Assembly: GCF_020103725.1 (NCBI RefSeq)
Contig: NZ_JAHXBG010000002.1
Span: 372,001 to 436,000 of the forward strand
DNA length: 64,000 nucleotides
DNA from: Hyalangium gracile
GTDB lineage: Bacteria > Myxococcota > Myxococcia > Myxococcales > Myxococcaceae
Direction of reading: 5' to 3'
Shown here: piece by piece, positions 26,326 to 34,430 of the stretch
How positions within the stretch are numbered: the stretch's first letter is position 1
Layout: each line of letters opens with the position of its first letter
Notes under the pieces: generated by a model
What the model was told of the DNA's origin: nothing
The model's database searches: none
What the model saw: only the letters and a program-made list of their open reading frames with translations
Position numbers and translations under genes: made by a program

Positions 26326-27216
26326 ATGGAGATCGGCACAAAGCGCATGCTCGGGGAGATCCTCCTGGAACGCGGGGTGGTCAACCGCGCCCAGCTCCGC
26401 CTGGGGCTCGTGCACCACCACGAGGCCCGGATTCCTCTGGGCCGCGCGCTCATCCGAGAGCAGGTCTGCACCGAGTCAGAGCTGCTGGAGGCGCTCTCCA
26501 CCCAGCTGGGCATCGACGCCGTCGATCTGGATCGCGAGCGACTGGACCGCTCGCTCGCCCGGCTCATCCCCTCCCGGATCGCCCGGCAGTACCGCGTCGT
26601 CCCGCTCCGGCTGGAGCAGAAGGATCGGGAGATCCTCCACGTCGCCCTGCCTGCTCCCGCCTCGATCGAGGCGCTGGATGCCGTGCGCGCCACCTCGGGA
26701 AAGCCCCGGGTGGAGCCGCACCTGGCCTCGGATCCCTCCCTGTCCCGCGCGCTCAACGAGCTGTACGGCATCCGGGAGCCCATCGAGAAGTTCTCCACCC
26801 CCCACCTGTCCGAGTCGGCTCCCGAGGAGGCCCCGCTGCTGCTCTACGGCTGGCCCCCCGTCACCGTCGTCCTGCTCTCGCGGATCCTCTCCCGGCACGG
26901 CTTCACGGCGAGGGTGGCCACCCCGCTGGAGGTGCTGCACACGAGCGCCTCGGATGTCGTGCTCGCGCCCATGCAGGCCATGGAGGGGCTGCTCATGGGC
27001 GAGGTCCGCATCGCTGGCGCGCTGATCGTCCACGGCGCCTCGGAGGACGAGGGCTTCGAGCGCGCCCACAAACTGGGAGCGAAGGGCTTCCTCGTCAATC
27101 CGCTGGATGAGGAGTTCCTGCTGCGCGCCATCCGCCGCCTGCGCCCCTCCGCCTCTCGGCGCATGGGCGTCCCCCGCGGCATCTCGGATGAGGAGCACGA
27201 AGGCACGCAGCAGTGA
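26326..27216 (+). CDS. GspE-N/MshEN-type protein with a receiver-like C-terminal domain (296 aa)
   Basis: Residues 1-155 follow the T2SSE_N/MshEN fold. Two copies of the R/P-LGxxLxxxxxxxxxxL pattern (MLGEILLERGVVNRAQL and PLGRALIREQVCTESEL) match the c-di-GMP-binding motif pair of MshEN domains. Residues 172-280 look like a degenerate response-regulator receiver (VVLLSRILSRHGFTARVA, DVVLAPMQAMEG, GAKGFLVNPLDEEFLLRAI). The phospho-acceptor cannot be assigned with confidence. The ATPase domain of GspE is absent. The protein is probably a soluble signalling adaptor binding c-di-GMP; similar stand-alone proteins are frequent in myxobacteria. Confidence 0.7.
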   Translation: MEIGTKRMLGEILLERGVVNRAQLRLGLVHHHEARIPLGRALIREQVCTESELLEALSTQLGIDAVDLDRERLDRSLARLIPSRIARQYRVVPLRLEQKDREILHVALPAPASIEALDAVRATSGKPRVEPHLASDPSLSRALNELYGIREPIEKFSTPHLSESAPEEAPLLLYGWPPVTVVLLSRILSRHGFTARVATPLEVLHTSASDVVLAPMQAMEGLLMGEVRIAGALIVHGASEDEGFERAHKLGAKGFLVNPLDEEFLLRAIRRLRPSASRRMGVPRGISDEEHEGTQQ

Positions 27217-27379
27217 GAAGAGCCGCACCCAGGGTCTCCGAAGGCTCGCTATTCCCAGCGCTCTCACGCTCCGCCCCTCGGTCATCAGCCCCGCGTCCCG
27301 AGGGGGACGTGCCTTGCCCTCGTCCGCGCGCGTGCGGACCGTTGGTGCAAACACCTGCCCCCTGAAAGGAGCCGGCCTC

Positions 27380-27859
27380 ATGGACGCGCTCGCAATGCTG
27401 AAGCAGCAGCACCAGGAAGTGGATGAGCTGTTCGCTCGCCTCCAGCAGGCCGACGAGGAGGAGCGCATCACCCTCCTGGGGCAGATCTCGGAGAAGCTCA
27501 CCATCCACGCCGAGATCGAGGAGCGGCACTTCTATCCCTTCGCTCGCCGCATGGGCATCCAGGACATGGTGGACCGCTCGCTGCAGGAGCACGCCGAGGT
27601 CCGGATGCTGATCTCGGAGATCCTCCAGCTCAAGCGGCACGATCCGCGCATCATGCAGGACGCGATGACGCTCATGACGTCCGTGCAGTCGCACGTGAAG
27701 GAGGAGGAGGAGACGCTCTTCCCGCGCCTGGCGGGCCTGGCCTCGGCGGAGGACCTGCGCAACGTGGGCATGGAGATGCGGCGCACCATGGATGAGCTGT
27801 CCCAGCAGGAGCTGCTCAAGATGGCCGAGCACGAGGGCAGCAACCTGATGCCCGAGTAG
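27380..27859 (+). CDS. Hemerythrin-domain protein (159 aa)
   Basis: A four-helix diiron protein expected to bind O2, NO or iron. The ligand pattern is visible: H11 in LKQQHQEVDELF, the pair H-x3-E and H in IHAEIEERHFYPF, H in LQEHAEVRML and H-x4-E in SHVKEEEETLFP. The start is supported by GAAAGGAGCCGGCCTC immediately upstream. The family includes stand-alone stress proteins that protect against oxygen or nitric oxide. It is the first gene after a 163-bp gap and is followed by a hairpin. Confidence 0.85.
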   Translation: MDALAMLKQQHQEVDELFARLQQADEEERITLLGQISEKLTIHAEIEERHFYPFARRMGIQDMVDRSLQEHAEVRMLISEILQLKRHDPRIMQDAMTLMTSVQSHVKEEEETLFPRLAGLASAEDLRNVGMEMRRTMDELSQQELLKMAEHEGSNLMPE

Positions 27860-27878
27860 GCGGGCAGCAGCGTCACGG

Positions 27879-27909
27879 AGCCCTCCCCGAGCCGGCGAGG
27901 GAGAGGGCT
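27879..27909. terminator. Hairpin beyond the hemerythrin gene
   Basis: AGCCCTC (27879-27885) pairs with GAGGGCT (27903-27909). No T-run follows, so termination is only suggested by its place 20 bp after the stop. Confidence 0.4.
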
Positions 27910-27996
27910 CTCGGCCGTCCGGGCGGGCTCGGCTTCTCAAGCGCGCGCCCGCGCTCCACCTTCCCTGCGGGAACCGTCCAGCCGCAGGAGTCCGCC

Positions 27997-29994
27997 ATGA
28001 AGCACCCTGCCTCGCCGCGTGTCGTCGCTCTCGTGGGTCCTCAGGGAGCAGGCAAGACGACGCTGTTGGAGTCCCTGCTGCGCGTCACGGGCGCGGGGCC
28101 GCTGCGCCCTCCAGGCGGAGATGGCGCAGCGAGCGGACGCGCCATGACGCTGGAGATGGCGGCGGCCACCACGGAGTTCATGGGCGAGCGCTGGACGTTC
28201 ATCGACTGCCCGGGCGCCCCCGAGTTCCTCCAGGAGGCCCGACACGCCCTGATGATCTGCGACGCGGCCCTGGTGGTGTGTGACATGGGGCCCGAGCGCG
28301 CGGCGGCCCTGTCCCCGCTCTTCCAGTTCCTGGATGCGCGCCAGATCCCCCACCTGCTCTTCCTCAATGCGCTCCACGAGAGCGGTCCGTCGCTGCGAGC
28401 CCTGCTCGACTCCCTGCAGGTCGTCTCCGCCCGTCCGCTGGTGCTCCGGGAGATCCCGCTCCGAGAGGGAGATCGGATGGTGGGCATCGTGGATCTCGTG
28501 AGCGAGCGGGCCTGGGGCACGACGGCCGAGCAGGAGGCCGCGCTCATCCCCCTGCCAGAGACCGACCGCCCCCTGGAGGAGGCCGCGCGCCGCCAGATGC
28601 TCGAGCGGCTGGCGGACCAGGATGACGCGCTCCTGGAGCAGCTCATCGAGGAAGTGGTGCCGCCGCCCGGCGTGCTCTACGAGCAGATGGCCCGAGCGCT
28701 GCGCGAGGATCGGCTGGTGCCCGTCTTCATCGGCTCGGCCGAGCGGGGGCTGGGGCTCTTGCGGCTGCTCAAGGGGCTGCGCCACGAAGTCCCCGGCGTC
28801 GAGGAGACACGCACCCGCCTGGGGCTCTCCGCCAGCGGTGGCTCGCTGGTCCAGCCCTTCAAGATCTGGCACCTGCCGCACGTGGGGAAGCAGTCGCTGG
28901 CTCGCGTGTGGCGAGGCACGGTGGTGGACGGGGGCACGCTGTGCGGAGGCCGCGTGAGCGGTGTGCTCCAGCCTCATGGAGCGAAGCACACCCCCGTGGG
29001 CACGGCGCACGAGGGGGAGGTGGCGATCATCGGCCGGCTGGATGCGGCGCACTGTGGAGATCGCGTGGAGATGGACGGAGCCCGGCGCACGACGGGCTGG
29101 CCCGTGGCGCCCCCGCCGATGCACCAGGTGGCGATCACCGCCGAGAAGCGCACGGACGACGTGAAGCTGCCGGGCGCGCTCGCTCGACTGGTGGAGGAGG
29201 ATACCTCCCTCTCGGTGGATCAGGAGCCGGACACCCAGCGGCTGCTGCTGGGGGGCCAGGGTGAGCTGCACCTGCGCGAGGCGCTCGAGCGGCTGAACAC
29301 CCGCCTCCGGGTGCCAGTGGTGGTGCACCCGGTGCCCATCCCCTATCGGGAGACGGTGCGTCGGCGTGGCACGCACCATGCCCGGTACAAGCGGCAGTCC
29401 GGCGGACACGGGCAGTTCGGCGACGTGGTGGTGGAGGTACGGCCGCTGCCGCGCGGGCAGGGCTTCTCCTTTGACTCAGCCGTGGTGGGCGGCGCCGTGC
29501 CCCGGCAGTACATCCCCGCCGTCGAGGAGGGGGTGCTGGAGGGGCTGCGCCGGGGGCCGCTCGGCTTCCCGGTGGTGGACGTGGCCGTCACGCTCACCGG
29601 GGGCACCTACCACTCGGTGGACAGCTCGGATCAGGCCTTCCGCACCGCCGCGCGGCTGGCGCTGGCGGAGGTGCTGCCCAAGCTGGAGCCGGTGCTCCTG
29701 GAGCCCATCCTCCGGGTGGAGCTCCACGTCCCCCGCGACGCGATGCCTCGAGCGCAGCGGCTCGTCACCGGCCGGCGGGGACAGCTCCTGGGCTTCGACG
29801 CCGACCTGGAGCTGCCCGGCTGGGAGATCCTCACGGCGTACATGCCCCAGGCGGAGCTGAAGGGCTTCATCGTGGAGCTGCGCTCGGCGTCCGCCGGGCT
29901 CGGCTCCTACGTGGCCCACCATGACCACTACGCGGAGCTGATGGGCCGCCAGGCCGAGCGCGTCGTGAGCCACCAGCCGATGGCGGAGCGGTAG
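27997..29994 (+). CDS. Elongation factor G-like protein with degenerate GTPase motifs (665 aa)
   Basis: The protein covers all EF-G domains but is about 30 residues shorter than FusA. Domain IV is well kept, with HARYKRQSGGHGQFGDV and the tip-loop element YHSVDSSDQAF. The G domain has a good P-loop (GPQGAGKTT, 14-22). Its G3 motif reads DCPGAPEF (70-77), where EF-G has DTPGHVDF, so the catalytic His is Ala (A74). The G4 motif NKxD reads NALH (124-127), so the guanine-specifying Asp is absent. GTP hydrolysis and nucleotide specificity should therefore be impaired. It is probably not the translocase; a ribosome-associated factor used under stress is an inference. It stands alone. Confidence 0.85.
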   Translation: MKHPASPRVVALVGPQGAGKTTLLESLLRVTGAGPLRPPGGDGAASGRAMTLEMAAATTEFMGERWTFIDCPGAPEFLQEARHALMICDAALVVCDMGPERAAALSPLFQFLDARQIPHLLFLNALHESGPSLRALLDSLQVVSARPLVLREIPLREGDRMVGIVDLVSERAWGTTAEQEAALIPLPETDRPLEEAARRQMLERLADQDDALLEQLIEEVVPPPGVLYEQMARALREDRLVPVFIGSAERGLGLLRLLKGLRHEVPGVEETRTRLGLSASGGSLVQPFKIWHLPHVGKQSLARVWRGTVVDGGTLCGGRVSGVLQPHGAKHTPVGTAHEGEVAIIGRLDAAHCGDRVEMDGARRTTGWPVAPPPMHQVAITAEKRTDDVKLPGALARLVEEDTSLSVDQEPDTQRLLLGGQGELHLREALERLNTRLRVPVVVHPVPIPYRETVRRRGTHHARYKRQSGGHGQFGDVVVEVRPLPRGQGFSFDSAVVGGAVPRQYIPAVEEGVLEGLRRGPLGFPVVDVAVTLTGGTYHSVDSSDQAFRTAARLALAEVLPKLEPVLLEPILRVELHVPRDAMPRAQRLVTGRRGQLLGFDADLELPGWEILTAYMPQAELKGFIVELRSASAGLGSYVAHHDHYAELMGRQAERVVSHQPMAER

Positions 29995-30126
29995 CCTCCG
30001 CGAGCACACCTCGCCACACCCACGGCGTGGGCCTCCGAACACCCGCGCCGTGTCCCACCCTGGCGTGGGAGCCGCGCACCGGGGCATGATCGCCCGGGTG
30101 CCCGGTACTCACGCGGAGGTACACTC

Positions 30127-30390
30127 ATGACTCGGTGGATGGTGGCAGCGCTCCTCACGCTCTCGGTCCCCGCGCTGGCCCAGACGGAGGCCGCCCAGCG
30201 CTCGAAGCAGCGGGAAGCCCCTCAGCGGGTGACGGAGCTGACCTTCGGCGAGGGGGATCTCATCGACGCGGAGGCAGAGGGACCGGACCACGAGCTGATC
30301 GACACGCTGCCCCGGTTGCAGCACTCGAGCCTCATCCGCGTGCGGGCCGACTTCGATGCCGAGGTGATGCGCTCGGCCGCGCAGCTGTAG
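30127..30390 (+). CDS. Small secreted protein (87 aa)
   Basis: A Sec signal peptide (MTRWMVAALLTLSVPALAQ) leads to a 68-residue mature chain. The acidic FGEGDLIDAEAEGPDHE segment followed by HSSLIRVRADFDAEVMRSA resembles small exported proteins found beside motility or envelope genes in myxobacteria. That resemblance is from memory and the role is unknown. CGCGGAGGTACACTC upstream gives a good ribosome binding site. Confidence 0.6.
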   Translation: MTRWMVAALLTLSVPALAQTEAAQRSKQREAPQRVTELTFGEGDLIDAEAEGPDHELIDTLPRLQHSSLIRVRADFDAEVMRSAAQL

Positions 30391-30401
30391 CCCCGTCAGG
30401 C

Positions 30402-31172
30402 TCAGGCGCCGAGCGCTTCCGAGATCAGCTCGGCCGTCCGGCTGCCCGAGAAGTTCTGCTGGCCCGTGATGAGGTTGCCGTCACGGATGGCGAACTCCCG
30501 CCAGAGGCCCGCCTGGATGTAGTTGGCGCCGAGCCGCCGCAGCTCGTCCTCGATGCGCCACGGCATCAGGTGCTTGCCGCGAGGCAGCAGGTTCATGCTC
30601 CACACCGCGTTGTCCGCGAAGTCCTCCTCCACGTTGGCGAAGCCCGTCACCGTCTTGCCCTTCACCAGCAGTTCCCCGTTGCTCAGGCGGGCGTAGCGCA
30701 GCACGGCCACGCCGTGGCACAGCGCGGCGGCGATCTTCCCCGCCTCGTAGAACTCCACGAACTTCTTGTGCAGGTCCGTGGCCCCCTCGAAGGAGAACAT
30801 GGGCGCCTGGCCGCCAGCCACCACGATGGCGTCGAACTTCGACACGTCGATCTCGGCCACCTTCCGCGTCTCCTGGACGAGCTTCGCCAGCGCCGGGGTG
30901 GAGATGAACCCCATGCTGATGAGATCGCTCGCGGAGTAGCCACTGGCATCCCGCGGATCGCTCATCCCGTCTCCCTCGCACCGGCCGCCGTTGGGGCTGA
31001 AGAGCTCGACCTCGTAGCCCTTCTCCGTGAAGGCGAAGTACGGGTGCGTGAGCTCGCTCCACCAGAAGCCCACGGGCCAGCCGGTGGTGACCGAGGTCGC
31101 CGGGTTGGCGATCACGATGGCGACGCGCTTCTTCTGCTTCGGGTTGACGACGTTCGGATTCTTCAGGCTCAT
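30402..31172 (-). CDS. DJ-1/PfpI (Hsp31-like) glutamine amidotransferase-fold protein (256 aa)
   Basis: Proteins of this family act as glyoxalase III, deglycase or stress chaperone, using a nucleophilic cysteine. C152-H153 sits in the nucleophile elbow AALCHGVAVL, and E40 in GFWWSELTHPYFAF occupies the place of the conserved acidic partner. FDAIVVAGGQAPMF and GFANVEEDF are also typical. The length is that of the Hsp31 subgroup. The LysR-type gene lies upstream on the same strand with a 111-bp gap and is the likely regulator. Confidence 0.85.
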   Translation of the reverse strand: MSLKNPNVVNPKQKKRVAIVIANPATSVTTGWPVGFWWSELTHPYFAFTEKGYEVELFSPNGGRCEGDGMSDPRDASGYSASDLISMGFISTPALAKLVQETRKVAEIDVSKFDAIVVAGGQAPMFSFEGATDLHKKFVEFYEAGKIAAALCHGVAVLRYARLSNGELLVKGKTVTGFANVEEDFADNAVWSMNLLPRGKHLMPWRIEDELRRLGANYIQAGLWREFAIRDGNLITGQQNFSGSRTAELISEALGA

Positions 31173-31256
31173 GGTCGTTCCTCCACGCTCGGTGAGCGGT
31201 TCGAAGTGCGGAGAGAACTATTCGCCCGGGCACCCGCTACCGACAACGCAAGGCGC

Positions 31257-31273
31257 CGAAACAACACGTTTCG
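31257..31273. promoter_or_regulatory. Inverted repeat upstream of the DJ-1-type gene
   Basis: CGAAAC-AACAC-GTTTCG forms a 6-bp inverted repeat with a 5-bp spacer, 85 bp upstream of the start. Its size fits a LysR or other dimeric regulator site, but this is inference. Confidence 0.35.
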
Positions 31274-31283
31274 CCGGATGAAA

Positions 31284-32273
31284 CTACGAGCGCTGGCGCG
31301 GAGGGCGCTTGCGTGACTCGCCGCTCGTGGGATCCGTGGGATCGAGCCGGGTCCGCGGATTCGGATGCACGTCGCTGGCGATCTCCTGCGAGACGCGCAG
31401 GAGCACGTCCCGGAGCCAGCGGTGGGCCTCGTCTCCGTCCAGGCGGGGATGCCAGACGAGTTGGAGCGCATACGGCCGCAGCGGCAGCGGCGACTCGAGG
31501 ATGCGCAGGCCGAGCCGCGGCGCCATCAGCCGGGCGATCCGCTCGGAGATTGTCAGCACATAGTCCGTCTCGGAGACGAGCATCAGCCCCGTCATGAAGT
31601 ACGGCACCGCGCGCACCACGCGCCGCTCCTGGCCTCGCTCGCGCAGCACGTCGTCGATGTAGCCGCCGGGCTTTCCTCGCGGCGCCACCTGCACGTGCTC
31701 GAGCTGGAGGAACTGGTCGAGGCTCAGCCGCTGCTTCACCGTCGGATGATCCTTGCGGACGACGCAGACGAAGCGGTCGGTGATGAGCTGCCGGATCCGC
31801 ATCTCCGGCGGAAGCTCCCCATAGATGCCGATGGACAGATCCGCGGCCCCCTCGCGCAGCGGGGCCGAGTCATCCGTGGTGATGGGGACGAAGCGGAGGG
31901 CGACACTCGGCGCCTCGGCGTGGACCACCCGGTCCAGCGCGGGCCCGAGCAGCGTGAGGACGTAGTCGCTGGTGTAGACGACGAAGGTGCGCTCGAGCTC
32001 CCGCGCCGCGAACGGGCGCTCCGCCTCGAGCGCCCGCGCGGCCTCTTCCACCAGGCTCCTCACCCTCGGCCGGAGGGCCTCGGCCCGCGGGGTGAGCACC
32101 ATGGAGCGCCCGGCGCGGACGAGCAGCGGATCCCCCAGCCGCTCGCGGATCCGTGCCAGCGCGTGGCTCATGCCTGGCGTCGAGAGCCCGAGGCGCCGCG
32201 CCGCCTTGGTGACGCTGCCCTCCTGAAGGAGCGCATCCAGCGTCGCGAGCAGACTGAGGTCCGAAGGTTCCAT
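31284..32273 (-). CDS. LysR-family transcriptional regulator (329 aa)
   Basis: The N-terminal winged helix-turn-helix is clear (LLATLDALLQEGSVTKAARR, TPGMSHALARIRERLGDPL). The substrate-binding domain follows from about residue 90 (TFVVYTSDYVLTLLGPAL, IGIYGELPPEMRIRQL). The NodD/NahR-like pattern LVRAGRSMVLTPRAEAL is usual in regulators of single enzymes. It lies upstream of, and on the same strand as, the DJ-1-type gene and is divergent from a large lipoprotein gene; either could be its target. Confidence 0.88.
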   Translation of the reverse strand: MEPSDLSLLATLDALLQEGSVTKAARRLGLSTPGMSHALARIRERLGDPLLVRAGRSMVLTPRAEALRPRVRSLVEEAARALEAERPFAARELERTFVVYTSDYVLTLLGPALDRVVHAEAPSVALRFVPITTDDSAPLREGAADLSIGIYGELPPEMRIRQLITDRFVCVVRKDHPTVKQRLSLDQFLQLEHVQVAPRGKPGGYIDDVLRERGQERRVVRAVPYFMTGLMLVSETDYVLTISERIARLMAPRLGLRILESPLPLRPYALQLVWHPRLDGDEAHRWLRDVLLRVSQEIASDVHPNPRTRLDPTDPTSGESRKRPPRQRS

Positions 32274-32432
32274 CCCCCCTCAATAGAGCACAGCCCCTCG
32301 CCGCCCATGCGCCTTGCCGCCCAGGCAGAGCCCTATACGGGTAAACCGCTATTACATGTTTATCTCGTTTCCGATAGTTTCACTCGGCGTTCCAGGGGCG
32401 GTGAGGCCCGGGGACTGCCGAGGAGACACCGC

Positions 32433-33971
32433 GTGAAGAGTCTGAATCCGAAGACGTGGGCGGCCCTGCTGGGGGCCACGATGCTGAGCCTGACGAGCGG
32501 CTGCGGCTCCTCCGCCTCGGAGCCCGAGGAGCCCACGCCCTCGGCCCCCGTCGTGGAGGAGCAGTCGGAGAACCTCCACCCCGAGCGCCGAGGCATCGGC
32601 GCCCTGCCCCTCCCGGCGCGCCAGGGCCCCTCGGCGATGCTCGTCCCGGTGGACCCGCGGCGTTCACTGGTGGTGACGGATCAGATCATCCTCGCCAGGT
32701 TCCCCTTCAAGGATGTGATGGACAAGCTGGTCCTCACCAGCGGCGTGCCGACGACGTCGCTGGACGTCTTCCACCAGTGGTGGGACACGGCGCGGGTGGC
32801 ACCCGGCCTGGGCCTGGGCCCCAACTGCAACAGCCCGGGCGTGGCCAACATGAATGGCTTCCCGTACGCCTGCCCGCGCGCCGAGGGCATCCAGGCCACG
32901 GTGGATCCGTTCTTCAACCCCACCTCGAACCCGGACTCCTACCTTCCCATCGGCCTGTTCAACCGCTTCGATCTGGCGCCCGCCAACGGCTCCAACTGTG
33001 GCGAGTACCGCATTGCCTTCGCCAAGCGCTCGGGCATCTCGGGCGGAATCAACCGCAACCTCATCATCTTCGAGGCGATGCTGCCCAACCCCTCGCCGGC
33101 CCTGGGGCTCGAGGGGTGCCGCCCCGTGGCGGACTTCTGGAGCAACCTCACCGCGCAGCCGAGCGCGAGCACGCGAGCCGCCATGCTGCGCGACTTCTAC
33201 TTCAACGGCCTGCCGAACCCCAACGGCCCGACGAACTTCATGCCGGTGCTCCACATCGACAACCTGGGCAACCGCCCTCGCGAGTCCGGGCAGGTGCGCT
33301 CCAACCAGTTCATGCAGAACAACTGGAACCTGCGCGAGTTCAAGATCCAGCGTGAGTGCGGCACGACCGGCTGCGCGCTCCGCTTCATCCCCGTCACGGT
33401 GAAGACCAACCCGGGCGGCACGCTGTTCAACCCGCTCTCCGCGCACCCGCTGGCGCCGGGCTTCCAGAGCGTGGACTTCATCTCGCAGGTGCCCAGCCTG
33501 GCCGTCAACGACATCAACCTGTTCAACATGGTGCTCCCGGACAACCGCAACAGCGGCCAGAGCGACGCGCAGAGCCCCACGGAGAACCACTACGTGAACC
33601 AGTTCGGCACGGGGCCGAGCGCCTTCCGGACGAACATCCAGAGCTCGCTGAGCACCATCCCCAGCACCCTCACGCCGGACCAGGTGGTGGCGCGGGCCAT
33701 GGCGCTGTCGTGCGCGGGCTGCCACCAGCTCAGCGTCGGGCGGGACCTGGGCGGCGGCATCACCTGGCCGTTCTCGCTGCGCTTCGTCCACGTCTCCGAG
33801 CAGACGGAGCCGGGCCCGGACGGCCCGCGTCACCAGATCTCTCCGGCGCTCATCAACGTCTTCATCCCGCACCGCAAGGCCGTCCTCGAGACGTTCCTCA
33901 ACTCCTCGTGCGGCGACGCGGTGTGTGCCGCCTGGGAGACGCACGCCTCCTGCAGCGCGGACTGCCCGTAG
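32433..33971 (+). CDS. Secreted lipoprotein with a CxxCH motif (512 aa)
   Basis: The GTG start at 32433 follows GAGGAGACACC. The signal peptide ends in LSLTSGC, a lipobox. The mature protein is rich in Asn, Pro and Gly with frequent aromatic residues. Near residues 427-431 SCAGCH is a single c-type heme-binding motif, although one CxxCH may also occur by chance or bind metal. The C-terminus, SSCGDAVCAAWETHASCSADC, has a paired-cysteine pattern that recurs at the ends of myxobacterial exported proteins. I do not recognise the family. Confidence 0.65.
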   Translation: MKSLNPKTWAALLGATMLSLTSGCGSSASEPEEPTPSAPVVEEQSENLHPERRGIGALPLPARQGPSAMLVPVDPRRSLVVTDQIILARFPFKDVMDKLVLTSGVPTTSLDVFHQWWDTARVAPGLGLGPNCNSPGVANMNGFPYACPRAEGIQATVDPFFNPTSNPDSYLPIGLFNRFDLAPANGSNCGEYRIAFAKRSGISGGINRNLIIFEAMLPNPSPALGLEGCRPVADFWSNLTAQPSASTRAAMLRDFYFNGLPNPNGPTNFMPVLHIDNLGNRPRESGQVRSNQFMQNNWNLREFKIQRECGTTGCALRFIPVTVKTNPGGTLFNPLSAHPLAPGFQSVDFISQVPSLAVNDINLFNMVLPDNRNSGQSDAQSPTENHYVNQFGTGPSAFRTNIQSSLSTIPSTLTPDQVVARAMALSCAGCHQLSVGRDLGGGITWPFSLRFVHVSEQTEPGPDGPRHQISPALINVFIPHRKAVLETFLNSSCGDAVCAAWETHASCSADCP

Positions 33972-33986
33972 CACTCCCGCGGGGCG

Positions 33987-34011
33987 CCCCACGGTGCGAG
34001 GCCGTGGGGCA
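33987..34011. terminator. Strong hairpin between convergent genes
   Basis: GCCCCACGG (33987-33995) pairs perfectly with CCGTGGGGC (34003-34011) over a 7-nt loop. It lies 15 bp after the lipoprotein stop and 2 bp before the stop of a small minus-strand ORF, so it could serve both. Confidence 0.6.
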
Positions 34012-34013
34012 CC

Positions 34014-34169
34014 TCAGCTCGCCGGGGCGACCTTCCAGTAGCGCCGGCCGTCGGGCGAGCGGTCCACCCGCTTCGCGTCGTAGAGATCGCGGCGGAGCAG
34101 CGCCCAGTCATTGAAGTCTGGGTGACCGGTGTGGAGGTGGATGGTAGGTTGCGCCGCCGTGCCGCGCAT
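34014..34169 (-). CDS. Small ORF overlapping the MoaD gene start (51 aa)
   Basis: The peptide MRGTAAQPTIHLHTGHPDFN continues with a Trp- and Arg-rich helix and ends YWKVAPAS. The composition is balanced for a real protein, and a bidirectional hairpin lies at its end. It overlaps the first codons of the MoaD-type gene on the other strand, which argues against it. Longer versions beginning at 34232 are also possible. I do not recognise it. Confidence 0.4.
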   Translation of the reverse strand: MRGTAAQPTIHLHTGHPDFNDWALLRRDLYDAKRVDRSPDGRRYWKVAPAS

Positions 34170-34428
34170 CACGTTCACGTCCTCCCTCCAGCGCCATGTC
34201 TCGTGTCCCACGGAGTCGGTGAGCGGAGCCACCGTTCGCGAGGCCCTCGAGGCGTACTTTGCCCGCCATCCCCAGGTGCGCGGCTACGTGCTCGACGAAC
34301 AGGATGCGCTGCGCCATCACGTCGTCGTCTTCGTGAACGGCAGCCAGCTCCGCGATCGCTCGAACCAGGGAGAGGCGATCGGCGAGGCGGCGGAGATCTA
34401 CGTCATGCAGGCGCTCTCAGGGGGTTGA
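34159..34428 (+). CDS. MoaD/ThiS-type ubiquitin-like protein (89 aa)
   Basis: The sequence has the beta-grasp pattern of sulfur-carrier proteins: ITFTSSL at the start, VREALEAYFARHP in the helix, LRHHVVVFVNGSQL, and a C-terminal EIYVMQALSGG. The terminal Gly-Gly is the functional end, activated as an adenylate or thiocarboxylate. The GTG at 34159 gives the expected length. It is cotranscribed with the BNR/WD40-like gene that begins 3 bp later. This pair recurs in bacteria without a known pathway, so assignment to molybdopterin or thiamine synthesis is not justified. Confidence 0.8.
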   Translation: MPRITFTSSLQRHVSCPTESVSGATVREALEAYFARHPQVRGYVLDEQDALRHHVVVFVNGSQLRDRSNQGEAIGEAAEIYVMQALSGG

Positions 34429-34430
34429 CC

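Noticed and set aside
31365-32432. An N-terminal extension of the CxxCH lipoprotein to over 800 residues
   Set aside because: The region is the antisense of the LysR gene; the GTG at 32433 has a good ribosome binding site and a signal peptide directly after it.
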